Part shown: in pieces, positions 45,101 to 56,903 of the stretch
Layout: the number at the start of each line of letters is the position of its first letter
Position numbering within the stretch: the stretch's first letter is position 1
Made by a program: the position numbers and the translations under genes
The notes under the pieces: model-generated
Told to the model about the DNA's origin: nothing
The model's input: only the letters and a program-made list of their open reading frames with translations
The model's database searches: none
Assembly (NCBI GenBank): GCA_026214975.1
Contig: CM047810.1
Coordinates: 34,758,498 to 34,822,497 of the forward strand
Origin: Gentiana macrophylla
Taxonomy: Eukaryota > Streptophyta > Magnoliopsida > Gentianales > Gentianaceae
Direction: 5' to 3'
Length of the DNA stretch: 64,000 bases

Positions 45101-46900
45101 AAATCTAGAGAAATCATCCACAATAGTCATGAAATATTGTTGTCAATTCACAGTATAGTGCCTTAAATGATCCCAAATATCTGTATGAACAAGATCAAAA
45201 ATAGCATTTACATTTGTAGTACTTAAAGGAAAATGATTTTCTTGAACTTGGCCACATGACACACATAACAAAGATCATGCTCACAAAATTTGACGGCAGC
45301 AGATTCAGAACTGATAACTTGCAGTCTCTTATCTGGCAAATGTCCTAGTTTATAATGCCACAAAAGAGCATGATCTAGCCTATCAAGCAAAGTATTGTAT
45401 TCTACATCATTGATAGTAGAAATCTAGACTGGTTGATTTAAGACATAAAGTCCTCTCTGTAGCTCAGTTGAGTCAATCACTTTCTTGTTATTGTCCTACA
45501 AAACACACTTGTTCGCATAAAAAACAGGGTCACCTTTGGAATGGTTAGTCAATGAAGGCAAAGACAACAAATTATACTTAAAACCAGGAATGCAAAATAC
45601 ATCATGTAAGACCAGCTGAGAATTTACTCTCACTTGTCCTATATGTGTAACAAAAACATTATTTCCATTAGGTAATCCCATTTTTATACCATTTGAAGGT
45701 TTAGGATTACTTAACAGTTCCAAAGAACTTACAATGTGATCTGTGGCACCAGAGTCCAAGATCCATTGAACAGGTCTCACTAAATTCAAGTCACATGTCC
45801 TTATAGAAGGTGAGAATCGACTGATGACTGCATTAGGCTGCCCAACAACAAACTCTTCATGCCTAGGAGGACCAGAACTCAACAGAGCCATCAACTTGTC
45901 AAGTTGTTTGTCCAAAGAAGATTAGGAAACTCGGTCCAATGGACTTTATTCTCGAGGTCGATCTTCTTCCTGTGATTGTTTCTCTTCTACCAAGTTGGCC
46001 ATTTTGACTTGAAACCAGGAGGATAGCCATGCTTCTTGTAGCAAGTTTCTTTAGTATGACCATTGAATCCACAAAAAAATGCCTTTGCACTTTCTTAGGA
46101 TTCTTGGTCTGCAGTATTTGCGTAGCGATTCTGAGATCTGTCTCATGGATCGCTTGTGTCGCCCTATTCATTCTTCCGAGACAAGAGAATCATAGAGTCT
46201 TGATTTTGGCCTTATTTGCCACATATAACTTCCGTCTTTCAAATTTAATGGTCATTGCAAAGGCATCATGGATCTCTGGGAATGGTACCATTTACGTTTC
46301 CTTGGAAACCATAGGATCAAATTCATCTCTCAAGCCTTCAAGAAATTTCATGACATGTTCAGTTTCCATTTGATCCAGTAGAGTATTGATGGCATTGCAA
46401 TGGAAATGTGGATCACATGAACATACATACATTGGCCTAATAGTCTTGATTTCTTCCCAAAGAACCATCAATCTTGTAAAATACCGATTGACAGAATATA
46501 TGCCTTGTTTCAGCAGATGCATTTCTTTAAGAAGATCTGAGAGCCTAAATGCATACACATTGGAAAATCTAGCAGCAAGATTCTTCTAAACTTCATGTGT
46601 ACTCTTAAAATACGTCAAACTTTGTGCAATGGTGTTTTTTACATGATTCAAAATCGGAGACCTCACCATTGTATCACATTGCCTCCATGCATAGAAATCT
46701 GCACAATCTGCTTCTGGCCTCTTAATTGTGCCATCTACAAAGCCAATATTATTCTTGGTGATCAATCATCTCCGTGGACATCTTCCATGGATTGTAATTG
46801 TTGCCATTCATCAATGGCTGAACAACACCAATGACGGATTCTCATTAGGATGAACATGGAATGGACTAGAGGGGCTTAATTCTGGCTTCTTAGTTTCCAT
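42135..46900 (-). pseudogene. Copia-1 gag-pol polyprotein, degenerate
   Basis: Gag starts at an ATG at 46900 (METKKPELSPSSPFHVHP); its UBN2 region is at 46558-46292. The protease at 45780-45730 has the active-site box WILDSGATDHIV intact. GAG-pre-integrase and integrase remains lie at about 45350-43830, interrupted by a hAT-like MITE at 44370-44861. The reverse transcriptase lies at about 43625-42620 (YKSRLVAKGYTQTYDIDYQE, then HHMDVNMAFLYGYL). RNase H lies at 42566-42135 (AKSSSKAEYRAIANAVCELQ, then NPVFHERTKHIEIDCH). Many stops and frameshifts separate the pieces. It is non-autonomous now. Confidence 0.88.
44370..44861. mobile_element. hAT-like MITE inside copia-1 integrase
   Basis: A 492-bp element with ends TAAGGGTGTAAACGATC and, inverted, TAGGGGTGTAAATGATCCGA. 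It is flanked by an 8-bp duplication, CTGGTAAT (44362-44369) and CTGGAAAT (44862-44869), with one mismatch. The interior is full of short CTCGAGC/GCTCGAG repeats. End sequence and duplication length fit hAT. Confidence 0.85.
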
Positions 46901-47099
46901 GGCTATCAAGAACTCAAGTAACAGCGGTTTACAGTACCAAAACACAAAGAACTATCAAGAAATGATTGAAACATAAAGAATAACCGCAGTTTTCTCTCAA
47001 GAATCTGTGGAAACTTAGCGAAAGTGAAGAATTCTCCCAAAAAATCAGAAATAAACGCAGAAAAGCATCAGAAATTCTCAAGTATCTGCTCTTATACCA

Positions 47100-47188
47100 T
47101 GTTGAAGTTTGTAGAAACAAGCGAAAATGAAAAGAGAAAATGCGGAAGTATACTATTCAAAGAAATAATCAACAAGTTAAGTTACATT
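47100..47188 (-). repeat. Copia-1 5' LTR, inner part
   Basis: It starts TGTTGAAGTTTGTAGAAAC at the primer binding site side and is cut at TTACATT by the copia-2 insertion. Confidence 0.9.
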
Positions 47189-47365
47189 TGTTAGAGATAT
47201 ATCTATTGTATGATTGTGACTATGGTAGTACTGTGACATGTGCACTTAGATATGATGCCATGTGTAGTCTGTTAGATTTATTGTTAGATTTGATCCTATG
47301 TAATGGTTCCCAAGTACTCTGCTGATGATTAATGAGATAATTCTCTTCCAATACAAACTTTAACT
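47189..47365 (+). repeat. Copia-2 5' LTR
   Basis: Starts TGTTAGAGATATATCTATTG and ends TTTAACT, matching 51860-52037. Confidence 0.93.
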
Positions 47366-47382
47366 TAGTATCGGAGACTTAC

Positions 47383-48657
47383 ATGGCTAACGCCGACGAG
47401 GCGGCGACACCACCGTCCTCGGCCATGGAGACTACATTATCCATGGCTACAACAACTGTGATCCATTCACCGTCCACAACTCCACCGTCTCTTTCTCTGC
47501 CACAATTCTCTTTCCCTATTTCTTTTCCGTTTTCTTCTGGTTTTTCCGGTCAATTTTCAACACCACCGATCTCTCTTTGCCCAGGTTTTTCCTCTCCTTT
47601 TACTGGTGTGCCCTCGGCTGCTCCAACTATTCTTTCCAACTCTCTGTTTGCTGCTACTCCGGGAACACCACCGTTTGGTAGTAATCTTAGTCAAACATGC
47701 ACCGTCAAGCTTACCAGATCCAATTATCTCCTGTGGTGGTCCACTATCCTACATGTCGTTCGTGGCCACCCATTGGATGGTTTTCTTTTTGGAATTACTA
47801 CTAGACCACCGTCACTTTACGGCCACTATGTTTTCAATCCGGCCATCGAGTTGTGGAATCAAACAAATCAGCTTCTTCTCGGATGGTTAAAAAGCTCAAT
47901 GACAGAGGAAGCTCTTCTTGAAGTTATGGGATGTGAGACATCTCATGAAGTATGGCGAACCCTCGAAGCCCTCTTTAATAGTCAATCCTATAGAGCTTTG
48001 GCTAATGCAGAAAAAGGCTCTACTACTATGCTTGATTACTTGTCTAAGATGAAGTCTTATTCCGACGATCTTGCTGCAGTAAGGTACCCCATAACCTCCT
48101 TTGAGCTCAAGCTCGCTGCCCTCAGTGGTTTTGGAAATGAGTATGAATCAGTCATCGTCAATTTGACTTCTAGGGTTGGTTCTCTGACATGGCCGGAGGT
48201 CCAATCACAGCTCCTCACTCATAAACGTCTGATTCTTAGACTCAACTTCTCTACTATCACTGATTTGGGTCAAAATGTAGCTCATGTTGCTACCACCAGG
48301 AATGCAAGACACCAATCTTCAAACAATGGCTCTAGGGGTCAGTGGAATTCAGACCGTGGCAGAGGCAATCGAGAAGGTAGAAATGGGTGTGGTTGGGGAG
48401 GAAGGAGCAATTCAAACACTGGGAACTCTAACTCTCACACCAACAACAGCAATGCCAACATACCAACCTGTCAAATCTGTAAAAGGTTGGTCATACTGTT
48501 ATTGAATGTTACTTCAGATACTCTAATCCAAACTCCAATGGTGGTTCTGGAGGGAATCGATCCAATGGTCCTAGATACAATGCAGCTTACCTGGCAACCC
48601 CTGATACTGTCAATGACCCTTACTGGTATGCTTATAGTGGAGCAACCAGCCATGTGA
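47383..48657 (+). CDS. Copia-2 gag (with CCHC knuckle and protease start)
   Basis: Capsid protein of the retrotransposon. A 424-codon frame opens MANADEAATPPSSAMETTLS. A Ser/Pro/Phe-rich leader runs to about residue 100, then come the copia gag core (LTRSNYLLWWSTILHVVRGH, WNQTNQLLLGWLKSSMTEEA) and a Gly/Asn/Arg-rich linker (residues 315-365). The zinc knuckle CQICKR-xGHTVIEC is split by a missing base near 48486, after which the true frame (+1) runs on into the protease. Codons 370-424 of this frame are therefore spurious. The core up to the knuckle is intact. Confidence 0.85.
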   Translation: MANADEAATPPSSAMETTLSMATTTVIHSPSTTPPSLSLPQFSFPISFPFSSGFSGQFSTPPISLCPGFSSPFTGVPSAAPTILSNSLFAATPGTPPFGSNLSQTCTVKLTRSNYLLWWSTILHVVRGHPLDGFLFGITTRPPSLYGHYVFNPAIELWNQTNQLLLGWLKSSMTEEALLEVMGCETSHEVWRTLEALFNSQSYRALANAEKGSTTMLDYLSKMKSYSDDLAAVRYPITSFELKLAALSGFGNEYESVIVNLTSRVGSLTWPEVQSQLLTHKRLILRLNFSTITDLGQNVAHVATTRNARHQSSNNGSRGQWNSDRGRGNREGRNGCGWGGRSNSNTGNSNSHTNNSNANIPTCQICKRLVILLLNVTSDTLIQTPMVVLEGIDPMVLDTMQLTWQPLILSMTLTGMLIVEQPAM

Positions 48658-51600
48658 CATCTGACCTCAGCAACATGCACATTAACTCTAGATACAAGGG
48701 CTCTGAATCCTTGACTGCTGGATCTGGTGAGAACCTAATAATCGATCACATAGGTCATTCTAAGCTTCCCACATCTGATAACTCTCACCTTTATCTTCAT
48801 AACATCCTTCATGTTCCATCTATCACTGATAATTCTGTATTTGTAGAATTTCATGATAACTCTTGTTTTGTGAAGGATACATTCACCAAGAAAATTATTC
48901 TGGAAGGAGTGTTTAAGGATGGTCTCTACCAAAAAAATGTTCCAGCCTGTTCCCTTCAATCCAAGACTCATCCTGCTAAGAATTTTTTTTTCAATTTCTA
49001 CCAATAATAGTATGTCTTTAGTTGCTCAAATGTCTACTAAGCATGATGCCAACTTGTGGCATCAAAGATTAGGACATCCTTATGTTTCTGTTTTAAATCA
49101 AATCAAGAAATTATGTAATATCTTTCATTTCTGCTGTAGATTTATGTGAATCTTGCCGATTTGGCAAACATCATGCTAGGCCATATCCTGCATCTAACTT
49201 TTGATACTTGTTCTGTTCTTGAAATGATTCATACTGACTTGTAGGGTCCATCCCCTATGCACTCTAAATCTGGTTATCTATATTATATTCACTTCCTTGA
49301 TGATTTCATTAGGTACACCTGGGTTTACCCCTTTAAACGCAAATCTGATGTCTTTCTTGCCTTTAAACAATTTAAGGCTTTGACTGAAAATCAGTTTAAC
49401 ACTCACATTAAGGCCCTTCAATCTAACTTTGGTGGTGAGTTTAGAACCTTTATTCCCTTTCTCCAAGAACATGGCATTCAAACTAGGTATGCTTGTCCTT
49501 ATGAACATCCTCAGAATGGTAAAGCAGAGAAAACATAGGCACCTAGTTGAAACAGGCCTTACTCTTCTCGCTCAGGCATCTTTACCTCTAACCTACTGAT
49601 GGCATAGCTTCTATCATGCCATTAGGTTAATCAACATGCTTCCTACCCATGTACTCAATAGTATATACCCTTTTGAAGCTTTATATCACAAGACCCATAC
49701 TTACCTTAGTCTTAGGGTGTTTGGTTGTGCCTGTTATCCTCTCCTTAGACCATATCATAACCATAAATTCTAGTTCCACACCGAGAGATGCACATATCTC
49801 CAGGTCAAAGTCCCAATCATAAATGAGCTTTATGTCTTTCCCCACCTTTGGCGGGATTTATGTTTCTACTAATGTCACCTTTGATGAGACCTTGTTTCCT
49901 TCAAGTGTGTCATTTCCAAATCCATTCCAGCATCTACTTCACAATCCATTACATCTCTCTTGCTACAACCTGTGACTGCCACTACCTCTCCTACTTCATT
50001 TGGTCCACCACTCACACCAACATCTGGTCCTGTTACCTCCTCAGTGCCCTCTCCTACCTCTGGTCCTTCTGGATCTGTGTGTCCTGGAACCCCTGGTTCC
50101 TCACCTTCTCACACACCAACTTCATCCATCTCTACAACACCTCTATCTTCTCCCTCCAGTTCTACATCTTCTAGCTCTTCTCCTACTAGTTCTCCGTCTC
50201 CTGATCCTGTATCACCTCCTCCAGCCTCCTCCGCTCTTCCTGTCCATCCTATGCAAACCAGATCTAAATCTGGCATCTACAAACCCAAAACATTTTCCTT
50301 CCTAGCCTCTAAGGTTTCCTCACCTTATCCAATGTAACCTACAAAGGTTTGAGAGGCTCTTGCCCATCCAGAGTAGAGCAAGGCCATGACAGAAGAGTAC
50401 TCAGCTCTTATTAAAAACCACTCCTAGGATCTGGTCCCTGCTTGTCCAAGTCAGAGATTAGTTGGCAATAAATAGGTGTTCAAGGTTAAATTGAACAGTG
50501 ATGGTACAGTCCAAAAGTACAAAGCTAGACTTGTAGCCAAGAGGTTTCTACAAACACCTGGTTTGGACTACGATAAAACCTTCAGTCATGTGGTTAGGTC
50601 ATCTACCATTAGGGTGGTTCTTGCCCTGACTGTTGCTAAAAGCTGGAGAATACACCAAATAGACATAAACAATGCCTTTTTAAATGGCACTCTCTATGAA
50701 TCTGTGTTTATGCCTCAACCAGAGGGTTTTGTGTCCAAGGATCAGCCTACTCATGTCTGCCACTTGAAGAAGGCTCTTTATGGGTTTGAAGAACTCAGAT
50801 CACAATTGTTGCATTAGGGTTTTACACAAGCTAAATCTGACTCATCCTTGTTTGTTTTCCACACTAACAACTTTCTCTTGTATGCTTTAGTCTATGTGGA
50901 TGACATTTTATTAACAAGGAACAACTCAGCTCTCATTCAGAAGTTCATTCAACTTCTGAACTATAGATTTTCACTTAAGGATCTAGGCCAACTCAGTCAC
51001 TTTCTGGGGATCCAAGTTTTCAGGGATGATACTGGACTTTATCTGTCTCGGAACATGTATGACATGCAGCATCTGGACAAAATAGGCCTTTCTAACTTAA
51101 AGCCTGTGCCCACCCCAATGTCTGTTGGTACCAAACTATACAAAAACACAGGTACTCTTATGCATAATCCATCCCTCTATAGAAGCATCCTTGGGGAACT
51201 TACTTAGTACCTTACTTATACAAGGCCAGATATTGCCTACTCTGTGAACACTCTTAGTCAATTCATGCAAGAACCCGCTATTGTTCACTGGCAGGGTCTT
51301 AAACGTTTGCTATGTTATATTAAAGGCACCTTACACTATGGATTGCACTTTAGTCCTCACTCATCTTTAAACCTTATTGGTTTTTCGGATGCTGATTGGG
51401 GTTGTGATACTGTGGAAAGAAAATTTGTTCTTTGAATCTGTGGTAATACATTGAGGGGTCTCTTGTTTCTTGGTGCTTTAAAAAGCAACAAGTTGTTTCT
51501 CACTCAAGTACTGAGTCAGAGTATCGGGCCTTTGCTCATTTAGCAGCAGAAATGCCGTGGATCTGATCCTTGCTGCAGGAACTCAAAATGCCTCTAAACT

Positions 51601-51884
51601 CAAAACCTATAGCATGGTGTGATAACATTGGTGCTCAGTCCTTGGCTTATAACCCTGTGTTTCATGCTAGGACGAAACACATTGAGATTGACGTCCATTT
51701 TGTTAGGGATCAAGTCCTTCAAGGCAATTTGCAAGTCCATTTTGTGCCCTCATCTGATCAAGTTGCTGATGTCTTTACCAAGGCAACTTCTGGATCCAAA
51801 TTTGAAGATTTTCGACACAAACTCAATGTAGTCTCCACCCCCTTGAGTTTGAGGGGGGCTGTTAGAGATATATCTATTGTATAA
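48480..51884 (+). pseudogene. Copia-2 pol (protease, integrase, RT, RNase H), inactivated
   Basis: The protease motif at about 48632-48655 reads YSGATSHV, with Tyr in place of the catalytic Asp. GAG-pre-integrase (LWHQRLGHPYVSVLNQIKKL) lies near 49053, and the integrase at 49257-49538 (YYIHFLDDFIRYTWVYPFKR, HPQNGKAE). RT at 50476-51207 has YKARLVAKRFLQTPGLDYDK and the catalytic box LVYVDDILL. RNase H at 51244-51884 includes STESEYRAFAHLAAEM and NPVFHARTKHIEIDVHFVRD. Many stops come from TGG to TAG/TGA or CAG to TAG changes (for example 49242, 50474, 50816, 51206), the transitions expected from deamination of methylated cytosine, plus a few indels. Confidence 0.9.
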
Positions 51885-52037
51885 TTGTGACTATGTTAGT
51901 ACTGTGACATGTGTCACTTAGATATGATGCCATGTGTAGTCTGTTAGATTTATTGTTAAATTTGATCCTATGTAATGGTACCCAAGTACTCTGCTGATGA
52001 TTAATGAGATAATTCTCTTCCAATACAAACTTTAACT
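51860..52037 (+). repeat. Copia-2 3' LTR
   Basis: Follows the polypurine tract and ends TTTAACT before the second ACATT duplication. Confidence 0.93.
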
Positions 52038-52269
52038 ACATTGCTACTGATGATGAAGTATTTATAGCTTCATACACCTCATGAGTTAGTTAAAAGGAAG
52101 TTACAAACGCATCTAAATAAATAACCGTTTTATGCCTATTGCTAAACTACTGACTTCCTCATCAGGTTGCTGAGTCTTCAGTGTTGGCCGAGTTCTTCAG
52201 TGGTCTGCTGAGTCTTCAACACTCAGTTGTCTTGCACTCAGCATTCCCTTCAGCACATATATTGTAACA
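52038..52269 (-). repeat. Copia-1 5' LTR, outer part
   Basis: Resumes the LTR after copia-2 (CATTGCTACTGATG) and ends TATTGTAACA before the TGTAC duplication. Confidence 0.9.
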
Positions 52270-52274
52270 TGTAC

Positions 52275-52870
52275 AAGGTGGAATATGTCTCAAAATCAAA
52301 TAATGATCCCATAAGGTCTTTGATTTGTGAAGTAATCTGTGACATATAATGATCCCTGCTTCACTTTTTCAATTTCTTCCTCAAGATTAGACAGCCTATA
52401 TGCATCACCCTTACCAAACCTATCTTGCAGATCTAACCAAATCTCTCTAACAATATCAAAATATAGCACACTTTTAGAAATTGAAGGAATCATAGAATTC
52501 AAAAGAGAAGAAGTTACCAAATCATTATGTTGCATCATGTTTGTAATAGCATGATCATTTGCATGAGGCATGGTAGAGGTCATTGATGTAGCATAACTTC
52601 TCTTTGAAAGATAATGCCTTAGAAATCGTCCTTCTCCAATAATGGAAGTTCTCAGAACCTTTAAGCAGTGGTTGAACCAATACCAAGCTCGGATTATCCA
52701 TCCATATTAGTGCCCAACAACTGCCATATTCACACCAAGAAAAACGATCCTCCAGAAAATGATCAAGCAAACAGCCAAGAAGAAAAGTACAGCGGATCAA
52801 GTAATACACTCCGATCGCAACATAATTCCATTGATGAAGGTTTGAAGATTTGAATTGTGGAAAAGGCATG
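52275..52870 (-). mobile_element. Copia-3 gag fragment, upstream part
   Basis: The minus strand reads NPSLVLVQPLLKGSENFHYW then RRTISKALSFKEKL. After one frameshift it continues HNDLVTSSLLNSMIPSISKS and VLYFDIVREIWLDLQDRFGK, then YRLSNLEEEIEKVKQGS. This is the N-terminal half of a copia gag. It ends at the copia-1 target site and resumes at 41764. Confidence 0.85.
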
Positions 52871-53756
52871 AATACAAATCGATCAAGAATTCTCAGAAAT
52901 TAATGATGCTAAACTGAAATTGAACCTTCTAACTGATTGCTGATGGTCCTAATTGCACTATTTATACAACAATTAGTCATAATCAGTTCTAGCTAACTCT
53001 AACCGTTTTTCTGCATAAGTGTTCAACGAAATACCTTAATGAGCCAAATCACCTCTCCTCACTGTATGCATCAACACATTGATGGTTAATTTCCTAGTGC
53101 CCCATGTAATGCGGAATTTCTGGCTCCCTTTTACTCATTTTGTTTTCTGGGTTGTATTTGTTACCGGACTTCCGACTTGATATATAAACAAACTAGGAAA
53201 ATAAATAATCATGCTTCGCACGAGCATTGCCCCGGTTTGTATTTAATTAACTCTGATAAATTACGATGGCATGTCTGGCACGTGTCGGCTGATGAAATGA
53301 ATATCCGACAAATCTTCGACACCTCCCGACATCGTATGGATACTTTTCACATAAATCAATTTTTTTTTTTTTCAATTTCTACTTAAATCTATTTTAACCG
53401 AAAAAATGAAGATATCTTCGACATTATTCTGCAACAACACGTGTTTCTACCAAAACACGACACGACACACGCTCCGATACACCCCGACGCCATATCCAAT
53501 AAGTGTCGGTTGATGAAATGAATATTAATTAAAAATTAATTAAAATCTAACACACTGTCAATACTTCACGACACAAAATCGACACCTTTCGACACTATTG
53601 AACCTCTTTTGTATTCTCGGATCTAAATTTAATTTTAACTAAGAATGGTAAAATACATTATTTGAATTTTCATAGAAATTAAACCAAAATACACTATAGT
53701 CGGTTTAACAATATTTATAAAGAAATTTTTTTTTTTCCAGGATATTTAATATTTTA
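52871..53756. other. Non-coding; may include copia-3 leader or LTR
   Basis: 52871-53130 directly precedes copia-3 gag on its strand and could be leader or LTR DNA. Beyond that nothing is recognisable except C/G-poor sequence with several CGACAC-type repeats (53280-53620). Confidence 0.4.
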
Positions 53757-54055
53757 TATAAACGATATGTTTTTTACAAAAAAATTCATTTCAAAATTTT
53801 AATATTTAAATGTAATCGTCAAACCAAATATTTTTAAGAATGATATAAAGATCGTGCAGAAATGACGTGTCGCGCTTTATATCTTGAAAATAATTAAATA
53901 TCGCCGCCAGCATAAACGATATGCTTTTTTTTTATGAAATGAATTTATTTTAATAAATTTATAAGATTTCATGTAAACGTCAACGCAATTTTTTTGGTAT
54001 GATCTAAAGATCGCGTGTACAATAAATCGTCGCTTATATTTTGAAAATAGATACC
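53757..54055. repeat. Diverged tandem duplication, period about 155 bp
   Basis: ATAAACGATATG starts copies near 53757 and 53912. Both continue with a T-rich run, a GTCAA(A/C) block, TATGATCTAAAGATCG-like sequence and ATATTTTGAAAATA. Non-coding. Confidence 0.65.
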
Positions 54056-54810
54056 TTTGCTACATATATTCGCAGCATTAAAAGGTGATCTGATTGAGTC
54101 ATAAAATGGAACAAATTAATTCAAACCCTTCTTTCGAAAAAAAAAAAAATTCTGAATTTGACAGGTATATAAACAGTAAAAAAATAAATATAAAAAAAAA
54201 TAGTTTGTTCTAAGCCATGAACAGTTAAAAAAAAGGACCAATAAAAAAAAATACAAGTGTCACTAAGAAGAAAAAATAATCTTCTTATTAATATAGATGA
54301 ATGGATATCGTTTTTCTTAGATAAATATAAAAAAAAAATTCTGAAGATATACGCCGAAGGACCACAGTTGCTTTCCTATAAAATAAATGTAGCTTCAAGT
54401 TTGCCAGAAGGTTGTAGGAAGGTTATGCCAAGATATCTTTAGTAATTCATTTTAACTCTCTTTCACATAATACACTTTTGACGTGTGTGAGAGGTTAGAA
54501 ATGAAAGGCCAGTAAAGTATGCCACTTTATCAACCTTCATACAACATTGCATTCACCATAAAATTTTTCAGCCTCAAATACTTTGCATAAAATATCTGAA
54601 ATTAGCAAGTCCTTAAAGTCAAAAGAGACCATGCTCGACGTGTATAAATTGAAAAGTACTACTACTGGTCCTACTCCATGAATAAAAAAATTAAGAAAAA
54701 GAAAAGAAAATTAAACGGCCCCGATTTATGACTTTATTGGATAAATATCAATCACATAATCTCCTAATTTTCTATTGATAAACATGGTATGTACGTCCCA
54801 GTGTGTGTGT

Positions 54811-54846
<36 letters not shown>

Positions 54847-54950
54847 GAGTCCCCATTGTGTTGTAATAATATTTAATTAAATTTATCATCCCATCTCTCT
54901 ATGATGATCATGTTGTATCAAAATGATTTCATTATTTATTATATTGATCA
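54056..54950. other. AT-rich non-coding with a 32-nt poly(T)
   Basis: No gene supported. The poly(T) run lies at about 54809-54840. A short frame at 54257-54442 has no family features. Confidence 0.45.
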
Positions 54951-55085
54951 ATCAGCGTGAGTCTTATATATTCATTAATTGATTTTATTCAAGTGTATAG
55001 TGTATAATAATCAGCGTGAGTGATATATATATATATTCATTAATTGGTTTTATTATGAGAAGATCAATAAGTGTATAGTGCATAC
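54951..55085. repeat. Tandem duplication, period about 59-70 bp
   Basis: AATCAGCGTGAGT, then ATATTCATTAATTG(A/G)TTTTATT and AAGTGTATAGTG(T/C)ATA occur twice in a row. Confidence 0.75.
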
Positions 55086-55442
55086 TCGATCATTTAATGT
55101 GTTGGCCGGAGCCGGAATCCTCTAAGAGCATCAACGATTCTATCAAGTGCAATTAACCACACGCTCACGATATGAAATTATTCTAACCGTATATATTTTT
55201 TTCCAATACTACGTTGGTTTACTGATAATGTCTAAAAAATATTACATTTAAGAGATCACTCGACACTCCCACATGAGAGAATCATTGCTCGTATTAGTTG
55301 TATATATAAATTATTTGTGATGGACAACCGTTACTTAGAGCACTTGCAGTAGATACTATTAAACAAGACAAATATTTAAAATAGAGATTTAAAAAATCAA
55401 AATTTACTGAAAACAATAGAGTCTCTATTCTAACCTTTAAAG

Positions 55443-56090
55443 TGAATGTCTTTTCACACAAATTTTTATCTTACCACACATAATTTTTTTTCCAATTTCA
55501 CCCTTATTTTTTTTTTATTTTCTGGCGTTGCTCATTCTCGACCAAAGTTTGGTCGAGAATATGACACATTATCCATTGAAATATGGTCGAATATACGTGT
55601 TGAGAAAGTCACACTTTGGTTGATTCTCGACCATATTTTAGATAGAATGTTTGAAGTTTTCCAAACTTATACATAGTCGAAGCATCATTCGACCAATATT
55701 GAGTCAGGAATACTCTACACACATTCGGACTAGAATTGGGTCAGGATAACAACAACAATATAAGAGCACCACTATTGATTCGAGTGAATTTCGAGATGAA
55801 TATTAAAAGTTTTTTGTACTCAATTTTAGTCGAATGTCTTTTCGACCGGTATTGAAGTATGAAAAACATTCAAAATTCGACTAGAATAAAATCATTATAA
55901 TGATCGATTCGACTAAAATTGGGTCGAATGGGTTGCTTTGTGAATTGACCATAAATTGGCGAGAATAGTATATATTTTCCAGACCCATTTACGGTCAGAA
56001 TGGCAAGCGTGTGGAATATCCAAACGAAGCCCACTCTCGGCTCTTGGTAAGTGTAAAACAATATTTGTGTGAAAAGATAGTCCCTTTTTA
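55443..56090 (+). mobile_element. MITE-like element, same family as in beta-galactosidase intron 7
   Basis: The left end reads GAATGTCTTTTCACACAAAT and the inverted right end AAGGGACTATCTTTTCACAC. The inside has repeated GACCAAAGTTTGGTCGAGAA-type short palindromes. The two end types match those at 36469-37158, in opposite order. Confidence 0.6.
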
Positions 56091-56903
56091 AAATACATAA
56101 TCTATAAATTTGCAGTAGATACTATAAATTAAGAAAAATTTTAATTCATAATACTATAAAACAAGATAAATTTTAATCAGAATTGACTAAAAAATATAAT
56201 TTTAAAATACATAATTTGGAAATTTGCGCTACATATAGTGCGTAAAATACATATTTTGTATATAAATTATATCAAAATTTTATAATACAAAATCTGTAAA
56301 TTTTACGATACATATTCTCTATACAAATTATACTTATTAGAGATTTTGATTTATTTATTTTAAATACAAATACGGTAAAACAAAAACAAATTACAAAAAG
56401 AAAAACTCTATTGCTACACTAGTTTTTGCCACAAAAAAAAATGTTGCTAAAAGCACTTGGTTAAACTCTTTTGTCACGCTCATGTGGCTAAAAGTAAGTC
56501 TATAGCAACATTTTTTTTTTTATATCAACGATAATAACAGAAAAAAATTTTTTTAATTATAATTAATTAACATAGTAAAATAGAAAATAATTTTGAAACA
56601 AATGATGGAAGACGTTTTGAAGCGACGCTTCTGAGATGTAGAATTCATGTATATAACGATTCCATTATAAAGTGGTTCATGTACCAAAGACATCTTATAT
56701 ACGAAATTTACCAGTTCATACAACCAGAGTTTAAGCTCCAAAAAAAAAAAAAAATTGAAAAACATTTAGCTTAATAAAAATAGAAAAACAAATCCACCTA
56801 TTAATTGATTCAAGATTTTGACAAAATTTATTTATTTGCATAAATTCCCACAATATTCTCTCAAGACAGCGAAAGTAAACGAATAAAATAAAGGGAGTAC
56901 ATC
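56091..56903. other. AT-rich non-coding
   Basis: No gene seen. Short repeats of CAAAATTTATA-like sequence occur at 56100-56340. Confidence 0.4.

Larger units (their letters stand above)
47189..52037 (+). mobile_element. Copia-2 LTR retrotransposon, young insertion in the copia-1 LTR
   Basis: Two LTRs of 177-178 nt (47189-47365 and 51860-52037) with about four substitutions and one indel between them. The 5-bp duplication ACATT lies at 47184-47188 and 52038-52042. A primer binding site-like TAGTATCGGAGACT (47366-47379) precedes gag by only 3 nt, and the polypurine tract TTTGAGGGGGGC ends at 51859. The domain order protease, integrase, RT, RNase H is copia. Removing it restores the copia-1 LTR. 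Confidence 0.95.
41765..52269 (-). mobile_element. Copia-1 LTR retrotransposon, interrupted by copia-2
   Basis: It inserted into copia-3 gag, with the 5-bp target duplication TGTAC at 41760-41764 and 52270-52274. The 3' LTR is 41765-42084. The 5' LTR is split into 47100-47188 and 52038-52269 by copia-2. Without copia-2 the element is about 5.65 kb. The primer binding site (TGGTATAAGAGCAG, minus strand) lies at 47086-47099 and the polypurine tract (TTGAGGGGA, minus strand) just inside the 3' LTR. The LTRs differ at roughly a tenth of aligned positions by eye, so it is much older than copia-2. Confidence 0.92.

Noticed and set aside
49960..50337. Ser/Pro/Thr-rich frame as a separate gene
   Set aside because: It is the linker between integrase and RT of copia-2 and lies in the polyprotein order.
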